A stretch of DNA of 14,175 bases from Zancudomyces culisetae. Its lineage: Eukaryota > Kickxellomycota > Harpellomycetes > Harpellales > Legeriomycetaceae. Where the stretch lies: NCBI GenBank assembly GCA_001969505.1, contig LSSK01001805.1, positions 1 through 14,175 on the forward strand. The letters run 5' to 3'. A model generated the notes under the pieces. That model did not search any database. It saw nothing but the letters and a program-made list of their open reading frames with translations, and was not told where the DNA came from. The translations under genes and the position numbers were made by a program. Position 1 is the stretch's first letter. Each line of letters opens with the position of its first letter. Shown here in pieces: positions 1 through 7,388 of the stretch.

Positions 1-524
1 TATTTTCAAGTGGTTTTATTAGCACAAGATACAATTATATTTTGATATTATGAGTTTGGGGGTAAAACTACAAAAAGAAAAGAAAAACATTAGAATAAAC
101 GATTTGCATATATATATATTTGTATGCAATAACATTTGGTATACTTTTTGGAATAATTGGTATATAAAGAGTATATTCTAACAGGTAATGGATTTAACAA
201 TGATATAATTGTAAATTAATAAACAAAGACAATACAATAAAATGTTATAATATATTTGAACCGTTTGTTTTTTTGTCTTGTGTATTATCAATATTAGACT
301 AATGAATAGATATATTTAAATAAACATGTATAAATATATATATTGATACAATATCTATAGAATTGATAATATTAAAGGCTGTAAAATGATAGTGAGATTG
401 GGTTTCTTTTAGACCTATTATAAACGAGTGATAAGTGAAAAAAACAGAAAAAAATATCAGGGTGGGACAAGCGTGAATAAGCATTTGTATTTTATCACGA
501 ATATTTTTGTATGTTTGAGCTTAA
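1..524. other. AT-rich stretch without a convincing gene
   Basis: Very AT-rich sequence with short TA-dinucleotide runs near 110-120 and 335-345. A 61-codon minus-strand frame (299-484) encodes a hydrophobic, low-complexity peptide with no recognisable motif and is probably chance. I see no splice-supported gene, RNA gene or ordered repeat here. Confidence 0.5.
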
Positions 525-767
525 ATGAAAAAGTATAACAAAAGGTTTCATGAGGAAGAAAAAGTGGTGGAAGAAGTAGATAGAGGGTCTAAATATGACC
601 CAAGGAATGAGGAGGGAAGGAGGAAAGGAGAACTTTATTTTATTTTAGCTTTCTTCAAAAGTGTAAATAAATGGATTTGTATAAACGTGAAAGTAACTAA
701 ATTTGTAACAACTGAAGATTGCGGAAAAAAAAAATTTTTTTTTCGCATTATTTCATTGCTTGTGTAG
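525..767 (+). CDS. doubtful 80-residue ORF, purine-rich 5' half
   Basis: An ATG-initiated frame of 80 codons whose first 35 residues are dominated by Glu, Lys and Arg, followed by a more hydrophobic tail that reads through the A10T9 tract at 725-743 (KKKFFF). Its TAG stop falls on the first bases of the left inverted repeat arm. The composition looks like the purine-rich non-coding sequence seen upstream of ATP1, and no family is recognisable. I list it only because it is the longest plus-strand frame in the first 760 bases; it is more likely non-coding. Confidence 0.1.
   Translation: MKKYNKRFHEEEKVVEEVDRGSKYDPRNEEGRRKGELYFILAFFKSVNKWICINVKVTKFVTTEDCGKKKFFFRIISLLV
721..746. repeat. near-perfect palindrome with A10T9 core
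   Basis: GCGG, then ten A, nine T and CGC: the GCG and CGC ends pair, so the whole block is almost its own reverse complement. It could extrude as a hairpin or act as a rigid, nucleosome-excluding poly(dA:dT) tract. It lies 16 bp outside the left inverted repeat arm. Confidence 0.6.
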
Positions 768-942
768 TGAACTGATTTGGTGCAGATCCCAAAGTTGGTC
801 AGCAGAACAAATAAAAGTTATCTAAACGAATTTAAAAATACTTCAAATCAACACCACTGTACGACTATTATATTATTATTATAATAATTATTGTTATTGT
901 TATTATTAAGGTACTAGTATATGGGATTGTTATTACTTTTAT
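763..942. repeat. left arm of long inverted repeat
   Basis: Starts TGTAGTGAACTGATTTGG and matches the reverse complement of 2189-2354. The outer 109 bp (763-871) align without gaps and with six substitutions. A TTA-rich tract then differs in length. The inner 38 bp (905-942, including GGTACTAGTATATGGG) are identical. Similarity stops sharply at both ends: the flanking bases outside 763 and inside 942 do not match the other arm. Confidence 0.9.
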
Positions 943-1050
943 TATTCGTTCTAATAGCCTTTATGATCCTTTCATTCATCTTACTTCAGTAACTGGAGCA
1001 ATACTAAGAAAAGAACAGGCAGAATATCCATCATAAACAATATAATTGTT

Positions 1051-1068
1051 TTTATTTTTATTTTTATT
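1051..1068 (-). terminator. clustered AATAAA polyadenylation signals
   Basis: TTTATT occurs three times on the plus strand (1051, 1057, 1063), giving three AATAAA hexamers on the minus strand 62-79 nt past the stop of the Cys-rich gene. The spacing is normal for a polyadenylation region and supports this having been a transcription unit. In AT-rich DNA such hexamers also arise by chance. Confidence 0.35.
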
Positions 1069-1129
1069 ATTTACTACTTTGTATTGTTGTCCCCAACTTC
1101 AAGAAAGCTAGGCTAAAACAGAAATGATC

Positions 1130-1690
1130 CTAGCTTGATGTTGTGAAATCTGCAAGGTCTGGTTCCTGAACACCTGTCACCATACCTTCTTCAACAATTA
1201 TTGGTACACCCCTCCCTATCTTCCCATTTCTGTAATCTGTTTCTTTCATTGCATACATTGCATTTGTACTAGTCCTATGCCATTCTGTTGAATCTTTTGA
1301 GCAAAGCCAACTGACACCCCACCAACAACATTCACCCTCGGCTCGCCTATTGAGTCGTGTTGTTCCAATATCAACCCATTTGCATCTACCAGGATTTACC
1401 TCCATATTTATGTTCATTGTGAAAGTTGTTGTGCTTACAAGGCCTGAATTAAGCTGACCCTTTATGAGCTTATAAAACTCACCACCTGCTCGAACAGATA
1501 TATTCAATGTCAAAGCATTGGTCTGGACCACTCCCCACTTGCAAGAACCTTGAACTGAAGTATCACAGCAGAACATACTGGACCACTGATACTCTTCACC
1601 CCAGCTGTGTGTGTCTCATTGATTAGATATTATGCATGCACCCTTGCAAAGATTTAAAATAACCAAGTATACCACAATGCAGATTAACAT
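1130..1690 (-). pseudogene. Cys-rich secreted protein gene with in-frame TGA
   Basis: Reading from ATG at 1690, the minus strand encodes a 24-residue hydrophobic start (MLICIVVYLVILNLCKGA then CIISNQ), typical of a signal peptide. A TGA follows at 1618-1616, then the same frame runs on for 162 codons to TAG at 1130-1132. The downstream part has seven Cys and many Trp, with a paired pattern: CC, later CKW, then a second CKW, later CCWW. No family was recognised. If translation begins at the internal ATG (1576) the product is 148 residues without a signal peptide. Three AATAAA signals lie 62-79 nt past the stop. The TGA could be a disabling mutation or sequence error, or be removed by a 27-nt GT-AG intron (1639-1613) that keeps frame, which is very short. 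Readthrough is less likely. It is the main content of the inverted-repeat unit. Confidence 0.6.
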
Positions 1691-1722
1691 CTTGGAAGTT
1701 TAACAACAGGGTTTACTTGAAG

Positions 1723-1736
1723 GTATAATATTATAC
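1723..1736 (-). promoter_or_regulatory. palindromic TATA-like element
   Basis: GTATAATATTATAC is a perfect 14-bp palindrome 33-46 nt upstream of the ATG at 1690. It is a candidate TATA element or dimeric factor site for the Cys-rich gene. Position and sequence are the only support. Confidence 0.25.
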
Positions 1737-2009
1737 AAAACATTAACGATAATATAGAGTGTAAGACAAATAGAATGTCGTGTGAATACTATATTTACAT
1801 ATTTATATTGCTTAAGTCTATCGAAAACTAGATAGAAAATATTTGCCCTTATAACTTTTTCAGGTCCATATGAAATACTATTAAATTACTAATAAATAGG
1901 TTATATAATGTTAATGTTTTAAACAATTGAAATATAATAGATAAGTTTAATATTGAAACAGAGGTTTTGCTGTTGTTGAATGGGTAAAGATGTTGTAAAT
2001 TATTTATAG

Positions 2010-2174
2010 ATGATTCCTATGACATCTATGATGGTGCTGATTCTCAAACTTGCAAGGGTGTTACGTGAATTTAACTTTACCTCTTTGAAATTTATTAAAA
2101 ACCAAAGGGAAAAAAGTATAAATTGTGATGATTTAAATTCACGACAAGAATACTATAAATACCAGTTTAAATGA
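2010..2174 (+). CDS. doubtful 54-residue ORF inside the inverted-repeat unit
   Basis: ATG directly follows an in-frame TAG and opens 54 codons ending in TGA. The start is Met-rich and hydrophobic (MIPMTSMMVLILKLA), the rest polar and Lys/Asn/Tyr-rich. It ends 14 bp before the right arm. No family is recognised. It could be a small secreted peptide, a fragment of a decayed gene, or chance; the AT-rich context favours chance. Confidence 0.15.
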   Translation: MIPMTSMMVLILKLARVLREFNFTSLKFIKNQREKSINCDDLNSRQEYYKYQFK

Positions 2175-2188
2175 CAAAGACAGACTAT

Positions 2189-2354
2189 ATAAAAGTAATA
2201 ACAATCCCATATACTAGTACCTTAATTATAATAGTTGTAATAATTATAATAGTCGTATAGTGGTGTTGATTTGAAGTATTTTTAAATTCGTTTCGATAAC
2301 TGTTATTTGGTCTGCTTACCAACTTTGGGATCTACACCAAATCAGTTCACTACA
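2189..2354. repeat. right arm of long inverted repeat
   Basis: Reverse complement of 763-942 with six substitutions in the outer 109 bp, an identical inner 38 bp, and a TTA tract about 14 bp shorter. Its outer end reads CACTACA on the plus strand and then passes into a T run with no counterpart at the left end. Confidence 0.9.
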
Positions 2355-2418
2355 TTTTTTTTGTTTACCTTTTTTTGTGTTACTGATTGATTGATTGAAT
2401 GGTTGAGTGGAATGGAAT

Positions 2419-2448
2419 GGGCATGGGATGGGATGGAATGGGATGGGG
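2419..2448 (+). repeat. G-quadruplex motif in GGGAT/GGAAT repeats
   Basis: Runs of three or more G at 2419-2421, 2425-2427, 2430-2432, 2440-2442 and 2445-2448 are separated by loops of 3, 2, 7 and 2 nt, which satisfies the canonical four-run G4 rule. It arose from a degenerate pentanucleotide repeat 65 bp outside the right inverted repeat arm. Confidence 0.7.
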
Positions 2449-2775
2449 ATGGTTGGTAGATAAGTGGTTGGATTAAGTGGAAAATGAAAATTAATAGTCA
2501 GGAAAAAAAAAGGAGTGGAGGAGAGAAGACCAGGAAGGAAATTGGAGATTGAAGAAAAGGGGTTGGAGAAAGAAGGAGAGAGAAAGATGGTGGTAAAAGT
2601 AAAGGCAAAAGTAGTAGAGGTAAAGAGAGAGATTTCTAGTGGAGGAAAAAAAAAGAAATGGACCAATTAAGGCTAGGTAAAAAGTGAAAAGTGGATGAGG
2701 TGAACTGAAGTAGAGTGGCAGAATGATGGAAGAGAAAGTAAGAATCGATATGTGAGATGAAAGCACAAGAGTTAA

Positions 2776-2814
2776 ATATATATGTATGTATATATGTATA
2801 TATGTATGTATATA
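2776..2814. repeat. TA/TATG microsatellite
   Basis: Interrupted (TA)n/(TATG)n tract such as TATATGTATGTATATATG. No coding role is visible. Confidence 0.8.
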
Positions 2815-3114
2815 GAGAATTGAAATGGGATTAAAAAAAAAGAGGAACTGCGGAATATTGAGAATTAGAGAGATAAAAAATGGTTTTATGGCAATTGCTT
2901 TGGATTTTGTTATTGTTTTTGTTTTTGTTTTTGTTTTGGCAATTTCAAAAAAAAAGAGTAGGTAAAGTGAGAGTGAAAGAGTAAATAAACCAGGAGAAAA
3001 AATTTTTTTCTTCTTTTTTTCTTGTGTTTGTTTTATCAGGTTTTAAATAGATAATGAAACTGGAGATTGTGAGGAAAAGAGGGATAAAACCTCCCTCCTC
3101 TCCCCCGAAGAAAT

Positions 3115-3142
3115 GATTGAAAGATTGAAAGATTGAAAGATT
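3115..3142. repeat. 8-bp tandem repeat GATTGAAA, about 3.5 copies
   Basis: Three exact copies of GATTGAAA followed by GATT, just downstream of a short C-rich stretch. It lies in the ATP1 upstream spacer. Confidence 0.85.
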
Positions 3143-3820
3143 AAACTGGGTGGGGATTATACAAAAAAAAAATTTTTTTTTCTTTTATGGTTTGAAGATT
3201 TGAGTCAGATTTTAGAATAGTGAAAATAAGGAAAATTAAAACCAAAACTAAGAATTAAAATTAAAATAAACATTAGTAAACAAAACCAAGATATAATAAA
3301 TAGATATAAAATGAAAAAATGATAATTAGTTTTATATTAAAAACAGCAATCTAGTATGATAAAGTAGCAATAAAGGCCAAGAGTTGGTAGCGAAAATATG
3401 TTTATTTATATTTAAATTATTTGGATTGGGTTATTAGGCAATAATTGAAGACGGAATGAAAAAAATGAATGAATTAATGAATTAGTGAAAAAAAAAGTTA
3501 ATCATAAATAAACACAGATTATAATTTGTTTTTTTTCTTCCATTTCTGAAACTTATTTCGTTTGTGCTGACCAAGAAAAAAAAAAGGTAAAAAAAAAGAA
3601 AAAAAAATAGTGAGGGAGGAAAATTTTTTTGATAAGTTGATAAAGAAAAAAGAAAGAGGGGTTTAAAGTGATAAAAATTACAAGACAGATTTTTTTTTAT
3701 AATAATAATATTTTCTATTAAAATAAAATTATTTATTTTAATATTTTAAAAAAAGAAGAGCACAATAAAAGATTTCCAAGTAAGTCAAGCTTTTTTTTTT
3801 GTTCTTGCTTTTGTTTGAAT

Positions 3821-3907
3821 AGATCTAAAAAGGATAGGATATTGAAATACAAACAGATCTATAAACAGATTTAACTTGCAACTTAGGTGAACAACTAAAA
3901 GAGATCT
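3821..3907 (+). promoter_or_regulatory. ATP1 proximal promoter: TATA and three AGATCT sites
   Basis: A TATAAA hexamer at 3860-3865 lies 61 nt before the ATP1 ATG. The palindrome AGATCT occurs at 3821, 3855 and 3902, the middle copy overlapping the TATA-like element by one base. Three copies in 87 bp are more than expected in AT-rich DNA and could be a factor-binding site. Start site and binding are inferred from position only. Confidence 0.35.
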
Positions 3908-3925
3908 GCACAAATAAAATACAAA

Positions 3926-5943
3926 ATGTTCAAGAAGGGAAGCAGCCGATTGATTTCAGCAGTCGCACGAGTTCCAGTGGGACGCACAACTGTAAGAGAT
4001 TTTCAAATAGATTGATATAGATTGATATAGATTTGTTGTGTGTTGGATCAGCAACAGATCAATTAGATATAAACCAAGAAAGACAAAAAGGAGTAACGGG
4101 GGTGGGAAAAAGGGAATATATAGATATATATTCTTGGTAGATAAAGAAGAATAGAAAGGAGAGAAAGTAGAGATGGAGGTTATGGGAGAGAAAGGGAGAT
4201 TAAAATAAGAGGTGAATGATTAAATAGGCACGCGCAGTAGTACCAAAGGTAATGAGAGCAGCACTCAGCACCTCAACAGCAAACTTTGCAGGACCAAAAG
4301 CAAGTAAGTTAGTACAAGATAAGATGAGATGAGAAAGAAAAAAGAAGAGAGGGAGAGAAAAGTAAAAAAAAGTAGAGAAAGAGAGAGAGAATGTAACAAA
4401 GGGAATAATGATAATAAAAATAGCTGCATCAGAGGTCACATCAGTATTGGAAGAGAGAATCTTGAGCAGTGTTAGCAAGGTAGATTTGCAAGAGACAGGA
4501 AGAGTATTGTCAGTAGGAGACGGTATTGCACGTGTTTATGGATTGAAGAACGTGCAAGCAGAAGAGATGGTTGAGTTCAGCTCAGGAGTACAAGGTATGG
4601 CGCTCAACTTGGAAGCAGACAATGTAGGTATTGTAATCTTTGGTAACGATCGATTGATTAAGGAAGGAGACACAGTGAAGCGTACCGGAGCCATTGTGGA
4701 CGTACCAGTAGGAGAGGGATTGTTGGGAAGAGTAGTTGATGCATTGGGAAACCCAATTGACGGAAAAGGCCCAATCAAGGCAGCACACCGTAGCAGAGCT
4801 CAAGTAAAAGCACCAGGAATTATTCCAAGACAGTCAGTACACGAGCCAATGCAGACAGGAATCAAGTCAGTAGATTCTATGTTGCCAATTGGTAGAGGAC
4901 AGAGAGAATTGATTATTGGAGATCGTCAAACCGGAAAGACAGCAGTTGCATTGGACACAATTTTGAACCAGAAGAGATGGAACGATGGACAAGATGAGAC
5001 CAAGAAACTGTACTGTGTGTATGTTGCTATTGGCCAAAAGAGATCAACAGTTGCACAGTTTGTCAAGACTCTTGAGGAGAACGATGCGTTGAAGTACACC
5101 ATTATTGTAGCAGCAACAGCATCCGAAGCCGCACCTTTGCAATACTTGGCTCCATACTCAGGTTGTGCTATGGGTGAATACTTCCGTGACAACGGAAAGC
5201 ACGGTTTGATCATCTACGACGATTTGTCCAAACAAGCCGTAGCCTACCGTCAAATGTCACTTTTGCTCCGTCGTCCTCCAGGTCGTGAAGCCTACCCTGG
5301 TGATGTCTTCTACCTCCACTCCAGATTGTTGGAAAGAGCCGCCAAGCTCAACAAGACCTTCAAGTCCGGTTCGCTAACTGCCTTGCCTATCATTGAAACC
5401 CAGGGTGGTGATGTCTCTGCTTACATTCCAACCAACGTCATTAGTATTACTGACGGTCAAATCTTCTTGGAATCCGAATTGTTCTTCAAGGGTATCCGTC
5501 CTGCCATCAACGTCGGTATCTCTGTCTCCCGTGTCGGTTCCGCTGCCCAGACCAAGGCCATGAAACAAGTCGCTGGTTCTCTTAAATTGTTTTTGGCTCA
5601 GTACAGAGAAGTCGCTGCCTTTGCCCAATTCGGTTCTGACTTGGATGCTTCCACTCAGTTCCTCCTCAACAGAGGTGCTCGTCTAACTGAATTGCTCAAA
5701 CAGCCTCAATACTCTCCTCTCTCTGTCGAAGACCAAGTCGTTGTTATCTTTGCTGGTGTCAACGGTTACCTTGACAAGATCCCTACCAACCGTGTTGTCG
5801 AATTCGAGACTGCCTTTGTTCCTTACATGCGCACCACCCACGCCGCCATCATGGACTCTATCCGCAAATCTAACGCCATTGATGCCGATACTGAGGCTAA
5901 GCTCAAGGAAGCTGTATCTAGCTTTGTCAAATCTTTCCTCTAA
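3926..5943 (+). CDS. ATP1: mitochondrial F1F0-ATP synthase subunit alpha, three exons
   Basis: Subunit alpha of mitochondrial F1-ATPase, forming the alpha3-beta3 catalytic head on the matrix side of the inner membrane. Exons are 3926-3991, 4228-4303 and 4424-5943, joined in frame for 553 residues (yeast Atp1: 545). Exons 1 and 2 encode a basic, Ser/Ala-rich presequence ([20 protein letters not shown] onward) with likely processing after Arg32-Ala33. Visible motifs are the P-loop GDRQTGKT at 213-220, Walker B (LIIYDD) ending at Asp313-314, and the family signature [10 protein letters not shown] at 407-416 followed by the arginine finger Arg417. The beta-barrel domain lies at about 60-125 and the C-terminal helical domain after about 430. 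The codon at residue 48 is split by intron 2, and an ATG at 4408 is intronic and not the start. Oddity: glycine codons shift from mostly GGA to only GGT after about position 5200. It converges on TLG2. Confidence 0.97.
3992..4227 (+). other. ATP1 intron 1, phase 0
   Basis: GTAAGA at the donor and AATAG at the acceptor; 236 nt. Its removal joins Thr22 to Ala23 and continues the basic presequence. It is rich in A and G (GGAGAGAAAGTAGAGATGG) and contains a tandem ATTGATATAG pair (4011-4030). No pyrimidine tract precedes the acceptor. Confidence 0.9.
4304..4423 (+). other. ATP1 intron 2, phase 1
   Basis: GTAAGT at the donor and AAATAG at the acceptor; 120 nt. Splicing rebuilds the Thr48 codon (A plus CT) and leads into the conserved [13 protein letters not shown] start of the mature protein. 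Almost pure A/G between 4320 and 4390. TGTAAC near 4393 is the best branch-point candidate. Confidence 0.93.
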
Positions 5944-5959
5944 TTTAGTTTCTTCTTTC

Positions 5960-5965
5960 TTTATT
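5960..5965 (-). terminator. candidate TLG2 polyadenylation signal
   Basis: TTTATT on the plus strand gives AATAAA on the minus strand, 26 nt beyond the TLG2 stop and within the 47-bp gap. Cleavage 10-30 nt further on would place the TLG2 mRNA end at or inside the last ATP1 codons. Confidence 0.35.
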
Positions 5966-5990
5966 TCTCTTTATCTTTTTTTATGGTTTA

Positions 5991-7388
5991 CTAAAATATC
6001 CATTTTATAACCAATATTATAAGCAAAACAATAAATACAATCAACAAACAAAATATTATCGAATTGGTAATCTGATTACTACTCTTAAAACTCCTATTTG
6101 CCTTCTCCAACTGCTCTCCTCCTGCTTCTACATGTTGGTACGTTGACTCGATATTGTAGTCAATTCGGTCCAATACACTTCCTTGCTCAATAACCATGTA
6201 CTGGACATCATGCAGTACTGACGACAATTGTTGTAGACTAAACATTACCTTTGTAATATCCCGATTGCGTTGTTCTATCAATGCTATATTTGCACTTGCA
6301 CTTGCACTTGCATTTGTATCTAGTTCCTGAACAAGTAGTTGAGAATCATTATTATTAAGACTATTTCTCTGACTCATTCCCATTCCCATTTCCATTTCCA
6401 TTTCCATTTCCATACCTGTTGCTTTTGCTTTTACTTTTGCTTTTGCTTTTGATGTTATATCTAGAGTATTATTATCTATATGAATTGTACTTGTAGTATT
6501 GTTTCCCAAAGTAGAAGATGTAGAAAATAAAGAGGAAGAGGATGGATTGGAAGAGGACAAAAAGTTGTAATAACTGGTTTGCATTTTTCTAAATCTATTA
6601 ATGCAAGCAAACAGCTTGTTTCCCAACGCATAGTGCATATTATTCAAGTACTCGCTATCCTTATGGTTCCGCTTGAGTCCATCGATTCCGTGTTTGATTA
6701 TCGAAAGCTTGTTGGAGACTTCATTTTGCACCCGTATAAATTGCTCGTGTTTACCAGTGTCTTGGATAAACGAAGGAAGCATCAGTTCTCCAATTAGCGA
6801 GGCTAGTGCGTCTAGCCTTCGATCGAGTTCGGAAAGTTGCGTGGTTAATGCCGTGGATGCTGCATTTAGTGCTTCAAACGAGTGGAGGTTTTGAAGTTCA
6901 ATATCTTGTTCATTTGATTGATTTTTATTTTTGTTTTTGCTTTTGTTTTGATTTAGGTTTTGATTTAGGTTTTGGTCTTTTAAAATAGTTATTTTATGAT
7001 CAGTTCCTCCAAATCCACTATCACTATTATCATTAATATTACCGGTTTTACCATCACTATAATTATAATTATCACTGTCATTGTCACTATCACTATCATT
7101 ATTACTATTACTATTACTATCACTATTGATATTACTAAAAGTATTTTGGTTTATTTTATTTTGACCAAAATCCAAAATTCCTCTTTTCTTTTGCTTTTGT
7201 TTTTGTTTTTGTTTTTGTTTTTGTTTTGTTTTATCTTGGTTTGTATCGGTAACAGGTAGTAATGGTGTATTAATGTAATTGGAAAAAGCTGCATCATTGT
7301 CTCTATACTTGGAATGTAACCGGGTGGGAGCATGACCGTATGAATTTCGATATTGGATAAACAAAAATGTTTTGTTTCTTGTTGCCAT
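5991..7388 (-). CDS. TLG2: Qa-SNARE of the Tlg2/syntaxin-16 family
   Basis: Target-membrane SNARE for fusion of endosome-derived vesicles with the trans-Golgi network. I start it at 7388, giving 465 residues beginning MATRNKTFLFIQYRNS, which matches the conserved syntaxin-16/SYP41-type N-terminus that binds the Vps45-type SM protein. The open frame runs 31 codons further upstream (to 7481), but that part is a Lys/Ser repeat read from a microsatellite. The order is: N-peptide 1-20; Asn/Ser/Gln/Lys low complexity at about 50-160; Habc helices at about 165-275; a second low-complexity linker at 280-365 with KAKAKVKAKA (313-322), an alternating Met-Glu/Met-Gly run (325-337) and Ala-Ser repeats; the SNARE motif at 371-433 containing VIEQGSVLDRIDYNIE with zero-layer Gln402; and a C-terminal membrane anchor at 443-461. 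It is longer than usual because of the repeats. No intron was seen. Confidence 0.93.
   Translation of the reverse strand: MATRNKTFLFIQYRNSYGHAPTRLHSKYRDNDAAFSNYINTPLLPVTDTNQDKTKQKQKQKQKQKQKKRGILDFGQNKINQNTFSNINSDSNSNSNNDSDSDNDSDNYNYSDGKTGNINDNSDSGFGGTDHKITILKDQNLNQNLNQNKSKNKNKNQSNEQDIELQNLHSFEALNAASTALTTQLSELDRRLDALASLIGELMLPSFIQDTGKHEQFIRVQNEVSNKLSIIKHGIDGLKRNHKDSEYLNNMHYALGNKLFACINRFRKMQTSYYNFLSSSNPSSSSLFSTSSTLGNNTTSTIHIDNNTLDITSKAKAKVKAKATGMEMEMEMEMGMGMSQRNSLNNNDSQLLVQELDTNASASASANIALIEQRNRDITKVMFSLQQLSSVLHDVQYMVIEQGSVLDRIDYNIESTYQHVEAGGEQLEKANRSFKSSNQITNSIIFCLLIVFIVLLIILVIKWIF
6030..6035 (+). terminator. candidate ATP1 polyadenylation signal
   Basis: AATAAA on the plus strand, 87 nt beyond the ATP1 stop and inside the antisense of the TLG2 transmembrane-segment codons. 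If used, the two mRNAs would overlap tail to tail. Confidence 0.35.
6291..6451. repeat. three hexanucleotide microsatellites inside TLG2
   Basis: (TTGCAC)n at 6291-6315, (CATTTC/CATTCC)n at 6375-6413 and (CTTTTG)n at 6421-6451. Read on the minus strand they encode Ala-Ser, Met-Glu/Met-Gly and Lys-Ala dipeptide runs in the linker between Habc and the SNARE motif. Confidence 0.85.
7191..7232. repeat. (GTTTTT)n repeat encoding Lys-Gln run in TLG2
   Basis: Hexanucleotide repeat with a CTTTTG start. On the minus strand it encodes alternating Lys and Gln at residues about 53-66. The same unit occurs non-coding at 2915-2938. Confidence 0.85.

Larger units (their letters stand above)
763..2354. mobile_element. 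inverted-repeat-bounded unit, possible non-autonomous TIR element
   Basis: A 1592 bp unit delimited by inverted arms of 180 and 166 bp. The interior carries an interrupted secreted-protein gene on the minus strand and a doubtful small ORF on the plus strand, but no transposase. No target-site duplication is visible: the left flank ends ATTGCTTG and the right flank is a T run. Two explanations fit. One is a non-autonomous DNA element carrying a cargo gene, the other an inverted segmental duplication made by repair or template switching. Arm divergence of about 5% argues that it is not brand new. The repeat itself is directly seen; the mobile-element label is inference. Confidence 0.4.
2355..3925. 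other. purine-rich spacer upstream of ATP1
   Basis: About 1.57 kb with no supportable gene. From 2400 to about 2760 the plus strand is almost all A and G apart from T in GGAT/GATT motifs. The long minus-strand frames there (2316-2666, 2491-2766) encode Phe/Ser/Pro/Leu-rich low complexity and are by-products of that bias. Ordered pieces are a (GATT)n run near 2382-2396, GGGAT/GGAAT repeats with a G4 motif at 2419-2448, a TA/TG microsatellite at 2776-2814, (GTTTTT)n at 2915-2938, an 8-bp repeat GATTGAAA at 3115-3142, and A/T tracts at 2997-3009, 3163-3181 and 3620-3630. The proximal part must contain the ATP1 promoter and 5' UTR. Confidence 0.6.

Noticed and set aside
1616-1618. TGA reassigned to an amino acid
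   Set aside because: ATP1, TLG2 and UTP21 all use TGG for Trp and contain no in-frame TGA, so the nuclear code appears standard.
1639-2060. 11-bp inverted match TTGCAAGGGTG at 1639-1649 and 2050-2060
   Set aside because: It is not placed symmetrically with the long inverted repeat and has no extension on either side, so chance is the simplest reading.
2316-2766. Two overlapping minus-strand ORFs of 116 and 91 codons (Phe/Ser/Pro/Leu-rich)
   Set aside because: They are antisense reads of a purine-rich repeat tract. Composition is monotonous, no motif is present, and one runs through the right inverted repeat arm.
4408-4423. ATG at 4408 as the ATP1 start
   Set aside because: It lies inside intron 2. 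The upstream exons supply a presequence and join in phase to the conserved mature start.
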